From Burkholderiales bacterium (GTDB lineage Bacteria > Pseudomonadota > Gammaproteobacteria > Burkholderiales > SG8-41), in assembly GCA_026125585.1 (NCBI GenBank), contig JAHCLD010000005.1, forward strand, positions 1-34,261: a stretch of 34,261 nucleotides of DNA, read 5' to 3'. The position numbers and the translations under genes were made by a program. Below are positions 9,431 through 18,074 of this stretch, piece after piece. Below the pieces are notes generated by a model, which had not been told where the DNA came from, made no database searches, and saw only the letters and a program-made list of their open reading frames with translations. How positions within the stretch are numbered: position 1 is the first letter of the stretch; the number at the start of each line of letters is the position of its first letter.

Positions 9431-11481
9431 TGTTTCCACTCCACGCCGGCGAACAGGCTGCGCCCCAGCCCCGGATTGAACTGCGCGGCGTTTTGCCCGC
9501 CGGCGCCGGGCGAACGGGAATCGGCGATGACGCCGGTAGTCGCGGCATAACGCCGGTCGGCCAGATTGCGCGCGTCGATGAACCAGGACATGCCTTTGCT
9601 CATACGCTGCCCGATCCGGAAACCCCAGACCGCGTAACGGTCGGCATGCAGCGTGTTCGCCATGTCCACCGCATGATCCTGCGGCGACCATTCGAGGTTC
9701 GGGCCCGCGTGGAAACTGCCGGGAGTCGTGTAGAGAACCTCCAGCTTCAAGAACTGTTTCGGCAGCCCGGGCAGTTCGTTGTTGCCGTAGACCGGATGCG
9801 ATCGGAAGCGGAAATCGTTCCACAGGTACGCCGCGCGCAACCGCCAGGACTGCATCAGTTTCCAGTCGAGGCCCAGCTCGATGCCCTGGTGCAGCGTGTC
9901 CGGTGCGTTGACTGTGCCCAGCGGCGCGCCGGCGGCAACGATCAGCGCCAGCAGCTCGTCGCGCACTTCGGCGCGGTAGTACGCCGCGTCCCAGCGCAGG
10001 TCGCGGAGCGCGCCGCGCGTGCCGAACTCCGCCGTCCACGCCGACTGCTTGCGCACCTGGGTGATGCCGGGCCCGCCGGCCAGTTCGCCGAAACTCGGCG
10101 GCTCGAAACCGCGGCTGACGTTCGCGAATAATTGCAGCGAAGGCTGCGGCTCGTAGAGCAGGCCGAGCTTCGGGCTGACTTGCGAATAATCCGCATCGAA
10201 GCCGTTGTCGCCGTCGGCCAGGAAGCGGTCTTCGTACTCGCGGGTTGCGCGCGAAACCTGAGCGCCGGCGACTAGGGCCAGCCGCTTCGTCAGGTAGTGC
10301 CGGTTCTCGACGAACAGTTCGAGGCCCAGCGCCGTCTGCCGACTACCGGCCGTGCGCGCGCCCTGGCGGCCCGCGACGTTGACGTAGCGGTCGTCCCCGG
10401 CCACGCCGCGCGCGGCGCTCAGACCTGCGACCACGACGTTGCGGCGCCCCGCCACCCGCCCCTCGCCGCCGTACTGCAGGCTCAGGCCGTAGTCGTCCGA
10501 ATCGATGTCGAGCACCTGGAAAATCGGGTGCCACAGCGATTTGCGTGAATAAAAGACGCCGGCCTCGAAGCGATGGCCGTCGCCGGCCCAGACCGTCTTG
10601 TTGGAAATCCGCGTCAGCGTGAAATCGCGGTGATGGTTGCCGGCGACGTTGCCGGCATTGGCCATGCGCGGGGTATTGTTAAGTTGGGTTTTGGTCAGAT
10701 TGCCCGGCAGTTCGGAATCGGTCAGCGCATGCAGCAAGTAAAAACGCGTTTCCACCCCCGCGCCGATGCGATAACCGGCGTTGACGGACAGACGCTGGTT
10801 GGCCTGCTTCGACTGCCGCCGGTAACCGTCCTGCGAAAAGTGCGTCAACGACACGTAGTAATCGACATCGCCGTCGACGCCGGCGGCGGCCGCCTGCCCG
10901 CGCAGATGGCCGAAGCTGCCGGCTTCGCCGCGCAGCAGCAGCGGCGCCGCGTCGTAGCCGGTCGGCGACACGTAGTTCACCGCACCACCAAGAGAGGCCG
11001 TGCCGAAAACCAGTGCGTTGGCGCCGCGGTAAACCTCGATGTAACGCGCCGCCATCGGCTCCAGCGCCTGGAAATCGAAGGAACCGTCGGCGAGATTCAC
11101 CGGCACGCCGTCCTGCAGCACGCGCAGGCCGCGGCCGTGGAAGGTGCGCTGGAGGCCGGAACCGCGGATCGACAGCCGCGATTCCTCCGCGCCCGGAATG
11201 CGCGACTGCGCGAACGCGCCGGGTGCAAATGCGAAGGCATCGGCCGGCGTGACCGCGCTGCCTTTCAGATAGTCGTCGGCGTCGATCACGGCAGTCCCGC
11301 CGGTCGCCTGCGCCGCGTTGCGGCGCGCCGCTTCGATGCCGGGCTGGGTCAACGGAAAATCCGGTTCCTTCGCCGCGCTGACCGATACTTCCGGCAAGGT
11401 CGGCATTGATGCGGCGGATTGCGCCCAGGCGCAATGCCACGACAGCGCGGCACAGGCCGCGGCTGCGATTTTCGAATGCAT
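9427..11481 (-). CDS. TonB-dependent outer-membrane receptor, copper-operon type
   Basis: This is a 684-aa TonB-dependent receptor, with a signal peptide ending near residue 21, a TonB-box-like LPEVSVSAA, and a plug domain (LSIRGSGLQRTFHGRGLRVL, IEVYRGANALVFGTASLGGA). The 22-strand barrel region ends in a typical C-terminus (GRSLFAGVEWKQ). GGGAGA seven bases before the ATG is a good ribosome site. It lies between the PCu(A)C chaperone gene and the YcnI-like gene, so copper or a copper complex is the likely cargo; the sequence alone does not prove the ligand. A siderophore receptor is the main alternative. Confidence 0.9.
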   Translation of the reverse strand: MHSKIAAAACAALSWHCAWAQSAASMPTLPEVSVSAAKEPDFPLTQPGIEAARRNAAQATGGTAVIDADDYLKGSAVTPADAFAFAPGAFAQSRIPGAEESRLSIRGSGLQRTFHGRGLRVLQDGVPVNLADGSFDFQALEPMAARYIEVYRGANALVFGTASLGGAVNYVSPTGYDAAPLLLRGEAGSFGHLRGQAAAAGVDGDVDYYVSLTHFSQDGYRRQSKQANQRLSVNAGYRIGAGVETRFYLLHALTDSELPGNLTKTQLNNTPRMANAGNVAGNHHRDFTLTRISNKTVWAGDGHRFEAGVFYSRKSLWHPIFQVLDIDSDDYGLSLQYGGEGRVAGRRNVVVAGLSAARGVAGDDRYVNVAGRQGARTAGSRQTALGLELFVENRHYLTKRLALVAGAQVSRATREYEDRFLADGDNGFDADYSQVSPKLGLLYEPQPSLQLFANVSRGFEPPSFGELAGGPGITQVRKQSAWTAEFGTRGALRDLRWDAAYYRAEVRDELLALIVAAGAPLGTVNAPDTLHQGIELGLDWKLMQSWRLRAAYLWNDFRFRSHPVYGNNELPGLPKQFLKLEVLYTTPGSFHAGPNLEWSPQDHAVDMANTLHADRYAVWGFRIGQRMSKGMSWFIDARNLADRRYAATTGVIADSRSPGAGGQNAAQFNPGLGRSLFAGVEWKQ

Positions 11482-11571
11482 GTCTGTTCTCCCTGAACGC
11501 GCGGACGGCGTACGGCCGCCTTCCGCGGCGGCCCGCAGGGTCCACGCAGCAACAACCGGATTGCGGTCCAG

Positions 11572-12045
11572 TCAGTGGTTGTGATGGCCCCTGGCGGACT
11601 GCCCTTTGATGTCGCGCACTTCGACCGACAGTGAGACGGTCTCGCGCTTCTTGTCCGCCAGTTCGAAGGTCAGTTGCAGCGGGACCTTGTCGCCGGGGTT
11701 CAGGGGTTTCTGCAACTGCATCAGCATCACGTGATAACCGCCGGAAGCGAGCTTCACGCTCCTGCCGGCGGGAATGTCGATGCCGGCGACGGGAAACATT
11801 TTCATCACGCCGTTCTCCATGCGCATGTTGTGCACCTCGGAGACCTTCGCGACCGGACTGGACACGGCAACGAGGCGAGCGTCGGTTTTGGCGGTCAGTT
11901 CCATGAACGCACCGCTTGCAGTCTGGCCCTGGACGGTGCCGCGAATCCATGCGTCCCTGACCGTCACGGTCTGCGCCTGCGCGCTCGCCGCGCACAGCAA
12001 GCCCAGCAACACGCCGCAGGATTTCAGTAGAGAAGCCGAAATCAT
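11572..12045 (-). CDS. Periplasmic copper chaperone PCu(A)C
   Basis: PCu(A)C proteins carry Cu(I) in the periplasm, mainly to the CuA/CuB centres of cytochrome oxidases. The 157-aa product has a signal peptide (cleavage near SAQAQ, residue 25) and the full metal motif: His72, Met83, His105 and Met107, with the exact H-x10-M-x21-H-x-M spacing. The tail GHHNH adds further His. It is first in a minus-strand unit with the receptor and DUF1775 genes. AAAGGA precedes the ATG inside an AT-rich leader that is duplicated upstream of the DUF3299 gene. Confidence 0.94.
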   Translation of the reverse strand: MISASLLKSCGVLLGLLCAASAQAQTVTVRDAWIRGTVQGQTASGAFMELTAKTDARLVAVSSPVAKVSEVHNMRMENGVMKMFPVAGIDIPAGRSVKLASGGYHVMLMQLQKPLNPGDKVPLQLTFELADKKRETVSLSVEVRDIKGQSARGHHNH

Positions 12046-12081
12046 AAAAAATCCTTTAAAAACAAATACTTATATAATACG
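12046..12081 (-). promoter_or_regulatory. AT-rich leader of the copper operon, shared with the DUF3299 gene
   Basis: On the minus strand this 36-nt block reads a 19-base motif (GTATTATATAAGTATTTG preceded by C) followed by a T-rich ribosome-site segment and the ATG. The leader at 18585-18620 matches it at 30 of 36 positions with identical spacing to its ATG. A small hairpin (CCCGC-ATTC-GCGGG) lies just upstream, about 12082-12096. Likely a promoter or operator; no clear -35 box is found. Confidence 0.6.
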
Positions 12082-12141
12082 CCCCGCGAATGCGGGACAA
12101 GCTATCGCACGCCGGGCGCGCGAAAAAATACGGAGGAAAAA

Positions 12142-12519
12142 TCAGGCGCGCGGCGGCGCGCGCGGATTCAGCGGCTGGAGCGCCGCGGGATCATCGGCAA
12201 CGAAGGAACTGCGCGGAAAAACGACCGTCAACCCGGCAACCGTGCCGACGATGACCGGCGCAGGATTCACCGAAGCGGGCGGGGACGCGGTCCCCAGGCA
12301 CATCAGGCAATGCGCGGACTTGAGCTTCGCCTGCAGCGAGCCGGGCAGCGTGGAGCCGCCCGCCTCGCCGGGATCGACGCGGCAGATCGTCGCGAACGCG
12401 ACCGGATCGATGGCCTGGCGCGCGACGGCAATCGCCGGAACGGCAAGGCCGAACAGGAACGCCACGAGGGCGAAACCCGAAATGGCCCGGCGGTGCGCAA
12501 GCAATCGAAGCAATCGCAT
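12142..12519 (-). CDS. DUF2946 family small secreted/membrane protein
   Basis: This 125-aa protein has a basic N-terminus, a hydrophobic helix (ISGFALVAFLFGLAVPAIA), and a conserved HCLMC motif near residue 70 (SAHCLMCLG) typical of DUF2946 proteins. These are short, uncharacterised and often located beside copper or TonB-receptor genes. It sits between hslU (47 bp upstream) and the copper chaperone gene, on the same strand. The His-Cys-x2-Cys motif suggests metal or thiol chemistry; no function is established. A Pro-rich tail ends the protein. Confidence 0.75.
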   Translation of the reverse strand: MRLLRLLAHRRAISGFALVAFLFGLAVPAIAVARQAIDPVAFATICRVDPGEAGGSTLPGSLQAKLKSAHCLMCLGTASPPASVNPAPVIVGTVAGLTVVFPRSSFVADDPAALQPLNPRAPPRA

Positions 12520-12566
12520 GGCCGCGATGTTAAGGGCTGCCGCCGTGCGGCGTCAAACCCGCCCCG

Positions 12567-13880
12567 TCAGAGCACGTAACGCGCGAGATCCTCGCTCTGC
12601 GCCAGGTCCTTCAGCCGCGCGTCGACGTAGGCGGCGTCGACGGTCACCGTTTCCCTGCGCCGGCCGGCCTCGAACGATACGTCCTCGAGCAGGCGCTCCA
12701 TCACCGTGTGCAGCCGCCGCGCGCCGATGTTCTCGGTGCGCTCGTTGACCTGCCAGGCGATTTCGGCGAGCCGCTTCACCGCGTCCGGCGTGAACACCAG
12801 ATTGACGTCCTCGGTTTTGATCAGCGCCTCGTATTGCCGGATCAGGCAGGCGTCGGTGCTGGTCAGGATGCGCTCGAAATCGTCGACGGTCAGGTTCTGC
12901 AGCTCGACGCGGATCGGCAGCCGTCCCTGCAGTTCCGGGATCAGGTCCGAGGGCTTCGACAGGTGGAAGGCGCCGCTGGCGATGAACAGGATGTGATCGG
13001 TCCTGATCATGCCGTACTTGGTGGTCACCGTCGTGCCCTCGACCAGCGGCAGCAGGTCGCGTTGCACGCCCTGGCGCGAGACGTCGGCGCCCGACATTTC
13101 CGAACGCGAGGCCACCTTGTCGATCTCGTCGATGAACACAATGCCGTTCTGCTCGACGTTGGCGACCGCGGCGATTTTCAGTTCCTCGTCGTTGACGCGC
13201 TTCGCCGCCTCCTCGTCGATCAGCTGCTTCATCGCCTCGGCGATTTTCAGCTTGCGCGTCCGGCGCCGCCCGGCGCCGAGGTTCTGGAACATGCCCTGCA
13301 ACTGCGAGGTCAGGTCTTCCATGCCGGGCGGCGTCAGGATTTCCATCTGCGCCGGCGCGGCGGCGACCTCGATCTCGATTTCGCGCTCGTCGAGCGCGCC
13401 TTCGCGCAGCATCTTGCGGAATTTCTGGCGCGTCGCCGACTCGCTGTCGGCGGCGGTGTCGCGCGCCGGCGTCAGCAGCGCGTCGAGCACGCGCTCCTCG
13501 GCGCTGTCCTGCGCCTGGTGCTTGACGCGGCGCATCGCCTCGACACGCGCGTCCTTGATCGCCGCGTCGACCAGGTCGCGGATGATGGTGTCGACGTCGC
13601 GCCCGACGTAGCCCACTTCCGTGAACTTGGTCGCCTCGACCTTGATGAACGGCGCATTCGCGAGCCGCGCCAGGCGCCGCGCGATCTCGGTCTTGCCGAC
13701 GCCGGTCGGCCCGATCATCAGGATGTTCTTCGGCGTGATCTCCTGGCGCAGCGGCTCCGGCACCTGCTGCCGCCGCCAGCGGTTGCGCAGCGCGATGGCC
13801 ACCGCGCGCTTGGCGGCGTTCTGCCCGACGATGTGCTTGTCGAGCTCGTGGACGATTTCCTGCGGGGTCATGGGGGTCAT
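12567..13880 (-). CDS. hslU: ATP-dependent protease ATPase subunit HslU
   Basis: HslU (ClpY) is the AAA+ unfoldase that feeds substrates to the HslV peptidase. The 437-aa protein has [17 protein letters not shown], Walker A GPTGVGKT at 57-64, the pore loop in GYVGRDVD, the intermediate I-domain, Walker [11 protein letters not shown], and the sensor-2 region [13 protein letters not shown]. The C-terminal EDLARYVL is the tail that inserts into HslV. Two starts are possible, 13880 (MTPMTPQ) and 13871. Neither has a Shine-Dalgarno sequence, because 13 copies of a heptamer abut the first ATG, so coupling to hslV or another mechanism may start translation. Confidence 0.97.
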   Translation of the reverse strand: MTPMTPQEIVHELDKHIVGQNAAKRAVAIALRNRWRRQQVPEPLRQEITPKNILMIGPTGVGKTEIARRLARLANAPFIKVEATKFTEVGYVGRDVDTIIRDLVDAAIKDARVEAMRRVKHQAQDSAEERVLDALLTPARDTAADSESATRQKFRKMLREGALDEREIEIEVAAAPAQMEILTPPGMEDLTSQLQGMFQNLGAGRRRTRKLKIAEAMKQLIDEEAAKRVNDEELKIAAVANVEQNGIVFIDEIDKVASRSEMSGADVSRQGVQRDLLPLVEGTTVTTKYGMIRTDHILFIASGAFHLSKPSDLIPELQGRLPIRVELQNLTVDDFERILTSTDACLIRQYEALIKTEDVNLVFTPDAVKRLAEIAWQVNERTENIGARRLHTVMERLLEDVSFEAGRRRETVTVDAAYVDARLKDLAQSEDLARYVL

Positions 13881-13881
13881 G

Positions 13882-13972
13882 ATGAGCGATGAGCGATGAG
13901 CGATGAGCGATGAGCGATGAGCGATGAGCGATGAGCGATGAGCGATGAGCGATGAGCGATGAGCGATGAGCG
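13882..13972. repeat. Perfect tandem array: 13 copies of the 7-bp unit ATGAGCG
   Basis: The plus strand reads ATGAGCG thirteen times without a mismatch over 91 bases, ending one base from the hslU start codon. In the hslU direction the unit is CGCTCAT. It fills most of the 145-bp hslV-hslU gap and removes any ribosome-binding site from its normal place. Seven is not a multiple of three, and perfect copies favour slippage, so copy number may vary between strains. Confidence 0.97.
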
Positions 13973-14025
13973 AATGGACCCCGAACGGCAGTCTTCGTTC
14001 GGTTCTACGGCTGACCGCTTGCCTT

Positions 14026-14568
14026 TTATTCCAGCACTTCGATCAGGTGCTGCTGGTTGGTATAGATGCAGAGATCGCCGGCGATTTCCAGCGATTTCTT
14101 GACGATGTCAGCCGGCGCGAGATCGGTGTTCTCGAGCAGCGCCCGCGCCGCGGACTGCGCGTAGGCGCCGCCGCTGCCGATGGCGACGAGGCCGTGCTCC
14201 GGCTCCAGCACGTCGCCGTTGCCGGTGATGACCAGCGAGTGCTCGCGGTCGGCCACCGACAGCATGGCCTCCAGCCGGCGCAGCATGCGGTCGGTGCGCC
14301 AGTCCTTCGCCAGTTCCACCGCGGAACGCATCAGGTTGCCCTGGTGTTTTTCCAGTTTCGATTCGAAACGCTCGAACAGCGTAAAGGCGTCGGCGGTACC
14401 GCCGGCGAAGCCGGCGAGGATGCGGTCCTGGTAGAGGCGGCGGATCTTGCGCGCGGTGGCCTTGATCACGATGTTGCCCAGCGTGACCTGGCCGTCGCCG
14501 CCGAGCGCCACGCGGTTGCCGCGACGGACGGAAAGAATGGTGGTGCCGTGAAACACTGCGTCGCTCAT
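14026..14568 (-). CDS. hslV: ATP-dependent protease peptidase subunit HslV
   Basis: HslV (ClpQ) is the N-terminal-threonine peptidase of the HslVU heat-shock protease. The 180-aa product starts MSDAVFHG and is expected to be processed to expose the Thr at position 9 (TTILSVRRG). Family motifs include [31 protein letters not shown] and the C-terminal [13 protein letters not shown]. It is transcribed from a sigma-32-like promoter at 14641-14668 and followed by hslU across a repeat-filled gap. Confidence 0.97.
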   Translation of the reverse strand: MSDAVFHGTTILSVRRGNRVALGGDGQVTLGNIVIKATARKIRRLYQDRILAGFAGGTADAFTLFERFESKLEKHQGNLMRSAVELAKDWRTDRMLRRLEAMLSVADREHSLVITGNGDVLEPEHGLVAIGSGGAYAQSAARALLENTDLAPADIVKKSLEIAGDLCIYTNQQHLIEVLE

Positions 14569-14640
14569 GGGATTCCAAGCTGTTGATTATTGGGAGGCAT
14601 TCAGAAAATGCGGCGAAGAGGACCCGGCCTGCACGAATCC

Positions 14641-14668
14641 AGATGAGGGCGGCGGCAGCCGTTTCAAC
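14641..14668 (-). promoter_or_regulatory. Heat-shock (sigma-32 type) promoter of hslVU
   Basis: On the minus strand GTTGAAA (14662-14668) is followed by exactly 13 bases and CCTCATCT (14641-14648). This matches the sigma-32 consensus CTTGAAA-N13-CCCCATNT at 6/7 and 6 of 7 defined positions. Transcription would start near 14634, giving a leader of about 65 nt before the hslV ATG. The regulon fit (HslVU is a classic heat-shock protease) supports it. Confidence 0.7.
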
Positions 14669-14679
14669 CCTGCCGCGAA

Positions 14680-15405
14680 TCAGGATTCCAGCCGGAACGA
14701 TACCGGCACACGCACCCAGGCTTCAATGTTTTCCGCACCGCGCCGCGCCGGGACGAAACGCCAGCCTTTCACCGCGTCCAGCGCCGCATGGTCCAGCACG
14801 TGCGATCGGCTCGACTGATCGAGTTCGACCTTCAGCGGCGTGCCGTCGCGGCCGACCAGCACGCGCAGCATCACCGTGCCCTCCTCGCCGCCGCGCCGCG
14901 CGGCCGCCGGATACACCGGTGGCGGATTGCGCAGGTATGCCGCCGTGAATGCCGGTGGCGTGACTGTCACCGGCGCCGGCGCGGCGGGTGCCGGGGTCCG
15001 CGCAGCCATTGCGGGCGGTGGCGGGGAAATGCCGTGTGCAGGCGTATCTTCGACCGGCGGGGACGGTGTGGACAGCACAGGCACTGCGGCGGCAACGGGC
15101 TCAGACCGGGCCGGCGGCAAAGAATCCGCCTGCGATTTCACGGCGGGTGGCGACGGTACGTTGCGAATTCGCGGCCACGGCGCGGCGTTTGCGACGACAT
15201 CGGCGGTGTCGGCCACCACCATCACCACGTCGAGCACCGGCGCCACTGCATGCATCGGCGGCGGCGATCGCCAGCCCGGCAACCACAGCAGCAGCATCGC
15301 ATGCAGGGCGACGCTGGCCAGCAGACAGATGAACAGGGTGCGCCGGGACAGACGCGGAAAATCGGCCATGGCGGGAATCGGCTCAGGCACAGGGAGAGCC
15401 GGCAT
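14680..15405 (-). CDS. tonB: Energy transducer TonB
   Basis: TonB spans the periplasm and transmits proton-motive energy from ExbB-ExbD to outer-membrane receptors. The 241-aa product has an N-terminal membrane anchor (LFICLLASVALHAMLLLWLP), a Pro/Ala-rich linker, and a C-terminal TonB domain (PPVYPAAARRGGEEGTVMLR, ALDAVKGWRFVPARRG). The start could be 15405 or 15369 (MADFPRLS); neither has a clear ribosome site. It lies downstream of znuD past a terminator-like hairpin, and no exbB/exbD adjoins it. A second tonB lies at 26160-26804, so the window carries two. Confidence 0.92.
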   Translation of the reverse strand: MPALPVPEPIPAMADFPRLSRRTLFICLLASVALHAMLLLWLPGWRSPPPMHAVAPVLDVVMVVADTADVVANAAPWPRIRNVPSPPAVKSQADSLPPARSEPVAAAVPVLSTPSPPVEDTPAHGISPPPPAMAARTPAPAAPAPVTVTPPAFTAAYLRNPPPVYPAAARRGGEEGTVMLRVLVGRDGTPLKVELDQSSRSHVLDHAALDAVKGWRFVPARRGAENIEAWVRVPVSFRLES

Positions 15406-15434
15406 TATCCGGCATATCCGTGAAGCGCCACAAA

Positions 15435-15470
15435 CCGCTGCCGCGGACAGGCTCTTGTCCGCAGCAGCGG
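15435..15470 (-). terminator. Strong hairpin after znuD (likely terminator)
   Basis: CCGCTGC/GCAGCGG (outer, 7 bp) and GCGGACA/TGTCCGC (inner, 7 bp) form a stem with one mismatch and a 6-base loop, beginning six bases after the znuD stop. On the minus strand it is followed by TTTGTGG, a short T run. Probable rho-independent terminator ending the zinc operon before tonB. Confidence 0.6.
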
Positions 15471-15476
15471 CTCCCG

Positions 15477-17570
15477 CTAGAACTGCCCGCGCAAACCGAC
15501 CTGCGCGCTGCGCCGGCCCAGCGGCGCAATGTCCTTCAGGAAGGACACGTGGTTACGGGCCTCTTCGTTGAGCAGGTTGACCCCGCGCAGGAAGGCCTCG
15601 AGCCGCAGGCCGTTCGCCGGCAGACGGTACGTCACCGTCGCATTGAGCATCGTGTAGCCGTCGGTGGGCAGTTCGCCGGCGGCCACGCGATTCTGCCCGT
15701 CGAACACGGTGGCATCGACGCGCGCGCTGAGGCGGTCCCGGCGGTATTCCACGCCGGCGCCATAACGCCAGGGGGCGATGCGCGGCAGCGGCTGTCCGGT
15801 GCTGTGGTCGTCGGCGCGCACGTACCCCGCGCTCAACAACAGGTCAAGCGTACCGCCGCGCTCGAACACGCGGAAGCGCCCTTCACCTTCGATGCCGCGG
15901 AAGCGCGCAGGCACCGCGCGATAGGCGAATTCCGGCAGAATTTCCTCGCCGGTGTTCAGCGACGTGCCGTCGCCGGCATCGGCCGGATTCAGCTCGCCGT
16001 CGGCGCCGCGGGTGTTGCCACTGTCGAACAGCCCGAGGTAATTGCTGAAGCGGTTGTGGAACACGCTGATGCTGCCCGAGTGTTTCCCCGATTGCAGGCG
16101 CAGGGCAATGTCGACGGCCTTCGATTTTTCCTTGCCGAAAGCGCTGTTGCCGACCTCGTAGACGCCTGTGGCGGCATGGGGCCCGTTGGCATAGAGCTCG
16201 TAATAGGTCGGCGCGCGCTCGGTGTAGCTGCCGTTGACCGCCAGCGCCAGTCCCGGCATGAAACGCCACACCGCGCCCAGCGCGCCGCTGTTGCCGCTGA
16301 ACGTGCGCGTCTGCGCCGCGCCGAAGCGCAGATCGACGGCGCCGAAGGGCACGTTGCCGCCGCCTTCGCTGCCGACCTCGGTGCGTTCGTGGCGACCGCC
16401 GAAGGTCAGCCTGAGGTTGCCCAGCGGCAGTTCCTCGAAGAAGAACATCGACTTCGCGTTGGTGCTCGTCGACGGTACGAAAGCCTCGGCGCCGAGCGCC
16501 GAGAAGTCGGAGTCCGCCAATTGCAGGCCGACCGCGCCGCGCAACGGACCGATGTCGCCGTGCACCGCCTCGACATGCAGATCCTTGCCCTTGTTGCGGA
16601 AACGCGTGGCAGGAACACCCGCATCGAGCTCGACATGCTCGTAATCGGTGCTGCCGGCCTTGAACTTCAGCGAACGGATGGCCCGTCCCAGTTCGCGCAC
16701 TTCGCCGGCGAGGTCCCAGCGGCTGCTCTGCATGTCGATGGTCACATCCGGCTCGGCGACGACGCCGTACACGGTATTGAATCCGGAACGCGAAATGCCG
16801 ATGTAACCCCGGGCCCAGGTATGCGACAGGCCGACCGCGCCGCCGTCGGAACGCGACGCGCTGTTGGGCAGCACGCCCTCCGCCTCGACCGGCTGCGGAT
16901 CGGCGGCGCGCAGCCGCGCCGAACGCGCAAACCCCTTGATGCGCAGGTCGTCGGTGTCGCGGGTATAAACATCGGCATGCAGCGCGAAGCTGCCGTTGCC
17001 GGCCTCGAGCACGAGGCCCGTCGCCTTCTCGCGCCCTGCGCCGCCGAAGCGCGTCTCCGCGCGACCGGTGACCCCGCGAACGGGCGCCTGCGGAATGCGA
17101 TTGTCGATGACGTTGACCACGCCACCGACGGCGCTGCCGCCGTAGAACAGCGCGGCCGGGCCGCGCACGACTTCGGCGCGCTCGATCACCAGCGGATCGA
17201 TGCTGACCGCATGATCGAAACTCAGCGACGACGCATCGAGGATGCCTGCGCCGTTCTGCAGGATGCGGATGCGGTCGCCGTCAAGGCCGCGGATGACCGG
17301 ACGGCTGGCGTTGGGACCGAAACCGGTGGCGGCGACGCCGGGCAGGCCGTCGAGGGTGTCGCCGAGGGTGGCACCGCGCCGCTGGAACAGTTCGGTGCCC
17401 TGCAGCACGGATGCGGGGGATGCGAGTTCGAACAGCTCGCTGCCCAGCGGGTTGCCGGTGACCACCACTTCGGGCAGCATCGCCGCCGGCGCGGCAAGCT
17501 GCGCATGCGCGGCCGCCGCGTGCACCGCGGCCGCCATGGCCGCGAGCGCGAAAGATTTGCGTTTCATCAT
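15477..17570 (-). CDS. znuD: TonB-dependent zinc receptor, ZnuD type
   Basis: ZnuD is the outer-membrane receptor first defined in Neisseria that imports zinc under Zur control. This 697-aa protein has a signal peptide (ends near AAHAQ), a TonB-box-like LPEVVVTGNP, and a plug closely matching the ZnuD family (RPVIRGLDGDRIRILQNGAG, DASSLSFDHAVSIDPL, ERAEVVRGPAALFYGGSAV). A 22-strand barrel ends QVGLRGQF. GGAG seven bases before the ATG sets the start. It is last in the zinc operon, after two His-rich genes and DUF3299. Zinc is the favoured ligand from family and context. Confidence 0.9.
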   Translation of the reverse strand: MMKRKSFALAAMAAAVHAAAAHAQLAAPAAMLPEVVVTGNPLGSELFELASPASVLQGTELFQRRGATLGDTLDGLPGVAATGFGPNASRPVIRGLDGDRIRILQNGAGILDASSLSFDHAVSIDPLVIERAEVVRGPAALFYGGSAVGGVVNVIDNRIPQAPVRGVTGRAETRFGGAGREKATGLVLEAGNGSFALHADVYTRDTDDLRIKGFARSARLRAADPQPVEAEGVLPNSASRSDGGAVGLSHTWARGYIGISRSGFNTVYGVVAEPDVTIDMQSSRWDLAGEVRELGRAIRSLKFKAGSTDYEHVELDAGVPATRFRNKGKDLHVEAVHGDIGPLRGAVGLQLADSDFSALGAEAFVPSTSTNAKSMFFFEELPLGNLRLTFGGRHERTEVGSEGGGNVPFGAVDLRFGAAQTRTFSGNSGALGAVWRFMPGLALAVNGSYTERAPTYYELYANGPHAATGVYEVGNSAFGKEKSKAVDIALRLQSGKHSGSISVFHNRFSNYLGLFDSGNTRGADGELNPADAGDGTSLNTGEEILPEFAYRAVPARFRGIEGEGRFRVFERGGTLDLLLSAGYVRADDHSTGQPLPRIAPWRYGAGVEYRRDRLSARVDATVFDGQNRVAAGELPTDGYTMLNATVTYRLPANGLRLEAFLRGVNLLNEEARNHVSFLKDIAPLGRRSAQVGLRGQF

Positions 17571-17635
17571 GATGTTTCTCCAAAGAACGGGACCGGCCGC
17601 GCGCCGCCGCGAAGGGCATGCGCGATCCGGAACAA

Positions 17636-17667
17636 CCGGGAAATCGGAAAATCAGGAAATCAGGAAA
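17636..17667. repeat. Four-unit 8-bp tandem repeat over a stop codon
   Basis: The plus strand reads CCGGGAAA, TCGGAAAA, TCAGGAAA, TCAGGAAA: two exact and two degenerate octamers in register. The array covers the stop codon of the 139-aa His-rich gene and runs into the gap before znuD. Confidence 0.75.
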
Positions 17668-18071
17668 AGGGCCGGCGTCTGCCGGCCGGGCGTCCAGGAG
17701 AACGCGGGAGGTGCGCGGGAATCGTATGGAACGGCCGCGGATTCCGCCGCGGCTGCGCCGCCGGCGGCAACCGGCACGGTGCCGGCCACGCCGGTGACGA
17801 CAGGACAGGCGCCGCCGGGAACGCCGCCGAGGACTTCGCTGTACAGCAGGTCGAAGCCGCAGTCGGCGGACCATTCACCGGAAGGCCGGTCGTCTTCATG
17901 CGCATGGCCATGCGCGGGTGCGGCACCGGCATGCACTCCGGCGTCGCCGTGAACGGCAACGTGCAGCAACGCATGATTCAGCGCACCGTGCTGGACGAAC
18001 AGCAGCAGCGCGATCAGCGCCGCATGCAGCAGGCGCAACCGCGGCAGACGCGGCAGCCGGATCCTGCTCAA
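17652..18071 (-). CDS. Uncharacterised His-rich membrane-anchored small protein
   Basis: I do not recognise a family. The 139-aa product has a basic N-terminus, one hydrophobic helix (LLHAALIALLLFVQHGAL), then a His-rich segment (NHALLHVAVHGDAGVHAG, HGHAHEDD) and two lone Cys. It would be anchored or secreted with the His region in the periplasm, so metal buffering is a reasonable inference. The start is a TTG three bases after the DUF3299 stop, with a weak AGG ribosome site; no in-frame ATG exists nearby. It lies between DUF3299 and znuD on the same strand. The C-terminal end is written by an octamer repeat. Confidence 0.7.
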   Translation of the reverse strand: MSRIRLPRLPRLRLLHAALIALLLFVQHGALNHALLHVAVHGDAGVHAGAAPAHGHAHEDDRPSGEWSADCGFDLLYSEVLGGVPGGACPVVTGVAGTVPVAAGGAAAAESAAVPYDSRAPPAFSWTPGRQTPALFLIS

Positions 18072-18074
18072 GAT

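Noticed and set aside
12520-12566. Terminator after hslU
   Set aside because: Only a 5-bp stem (GCCGC-CGT-GCGGC) without a T run is present, which is too weak to call.
13882-13972. CRISPR array
   Set aside because: Units are 7 bp, contiguous and without spacers, so it is a simple tandem repeat.
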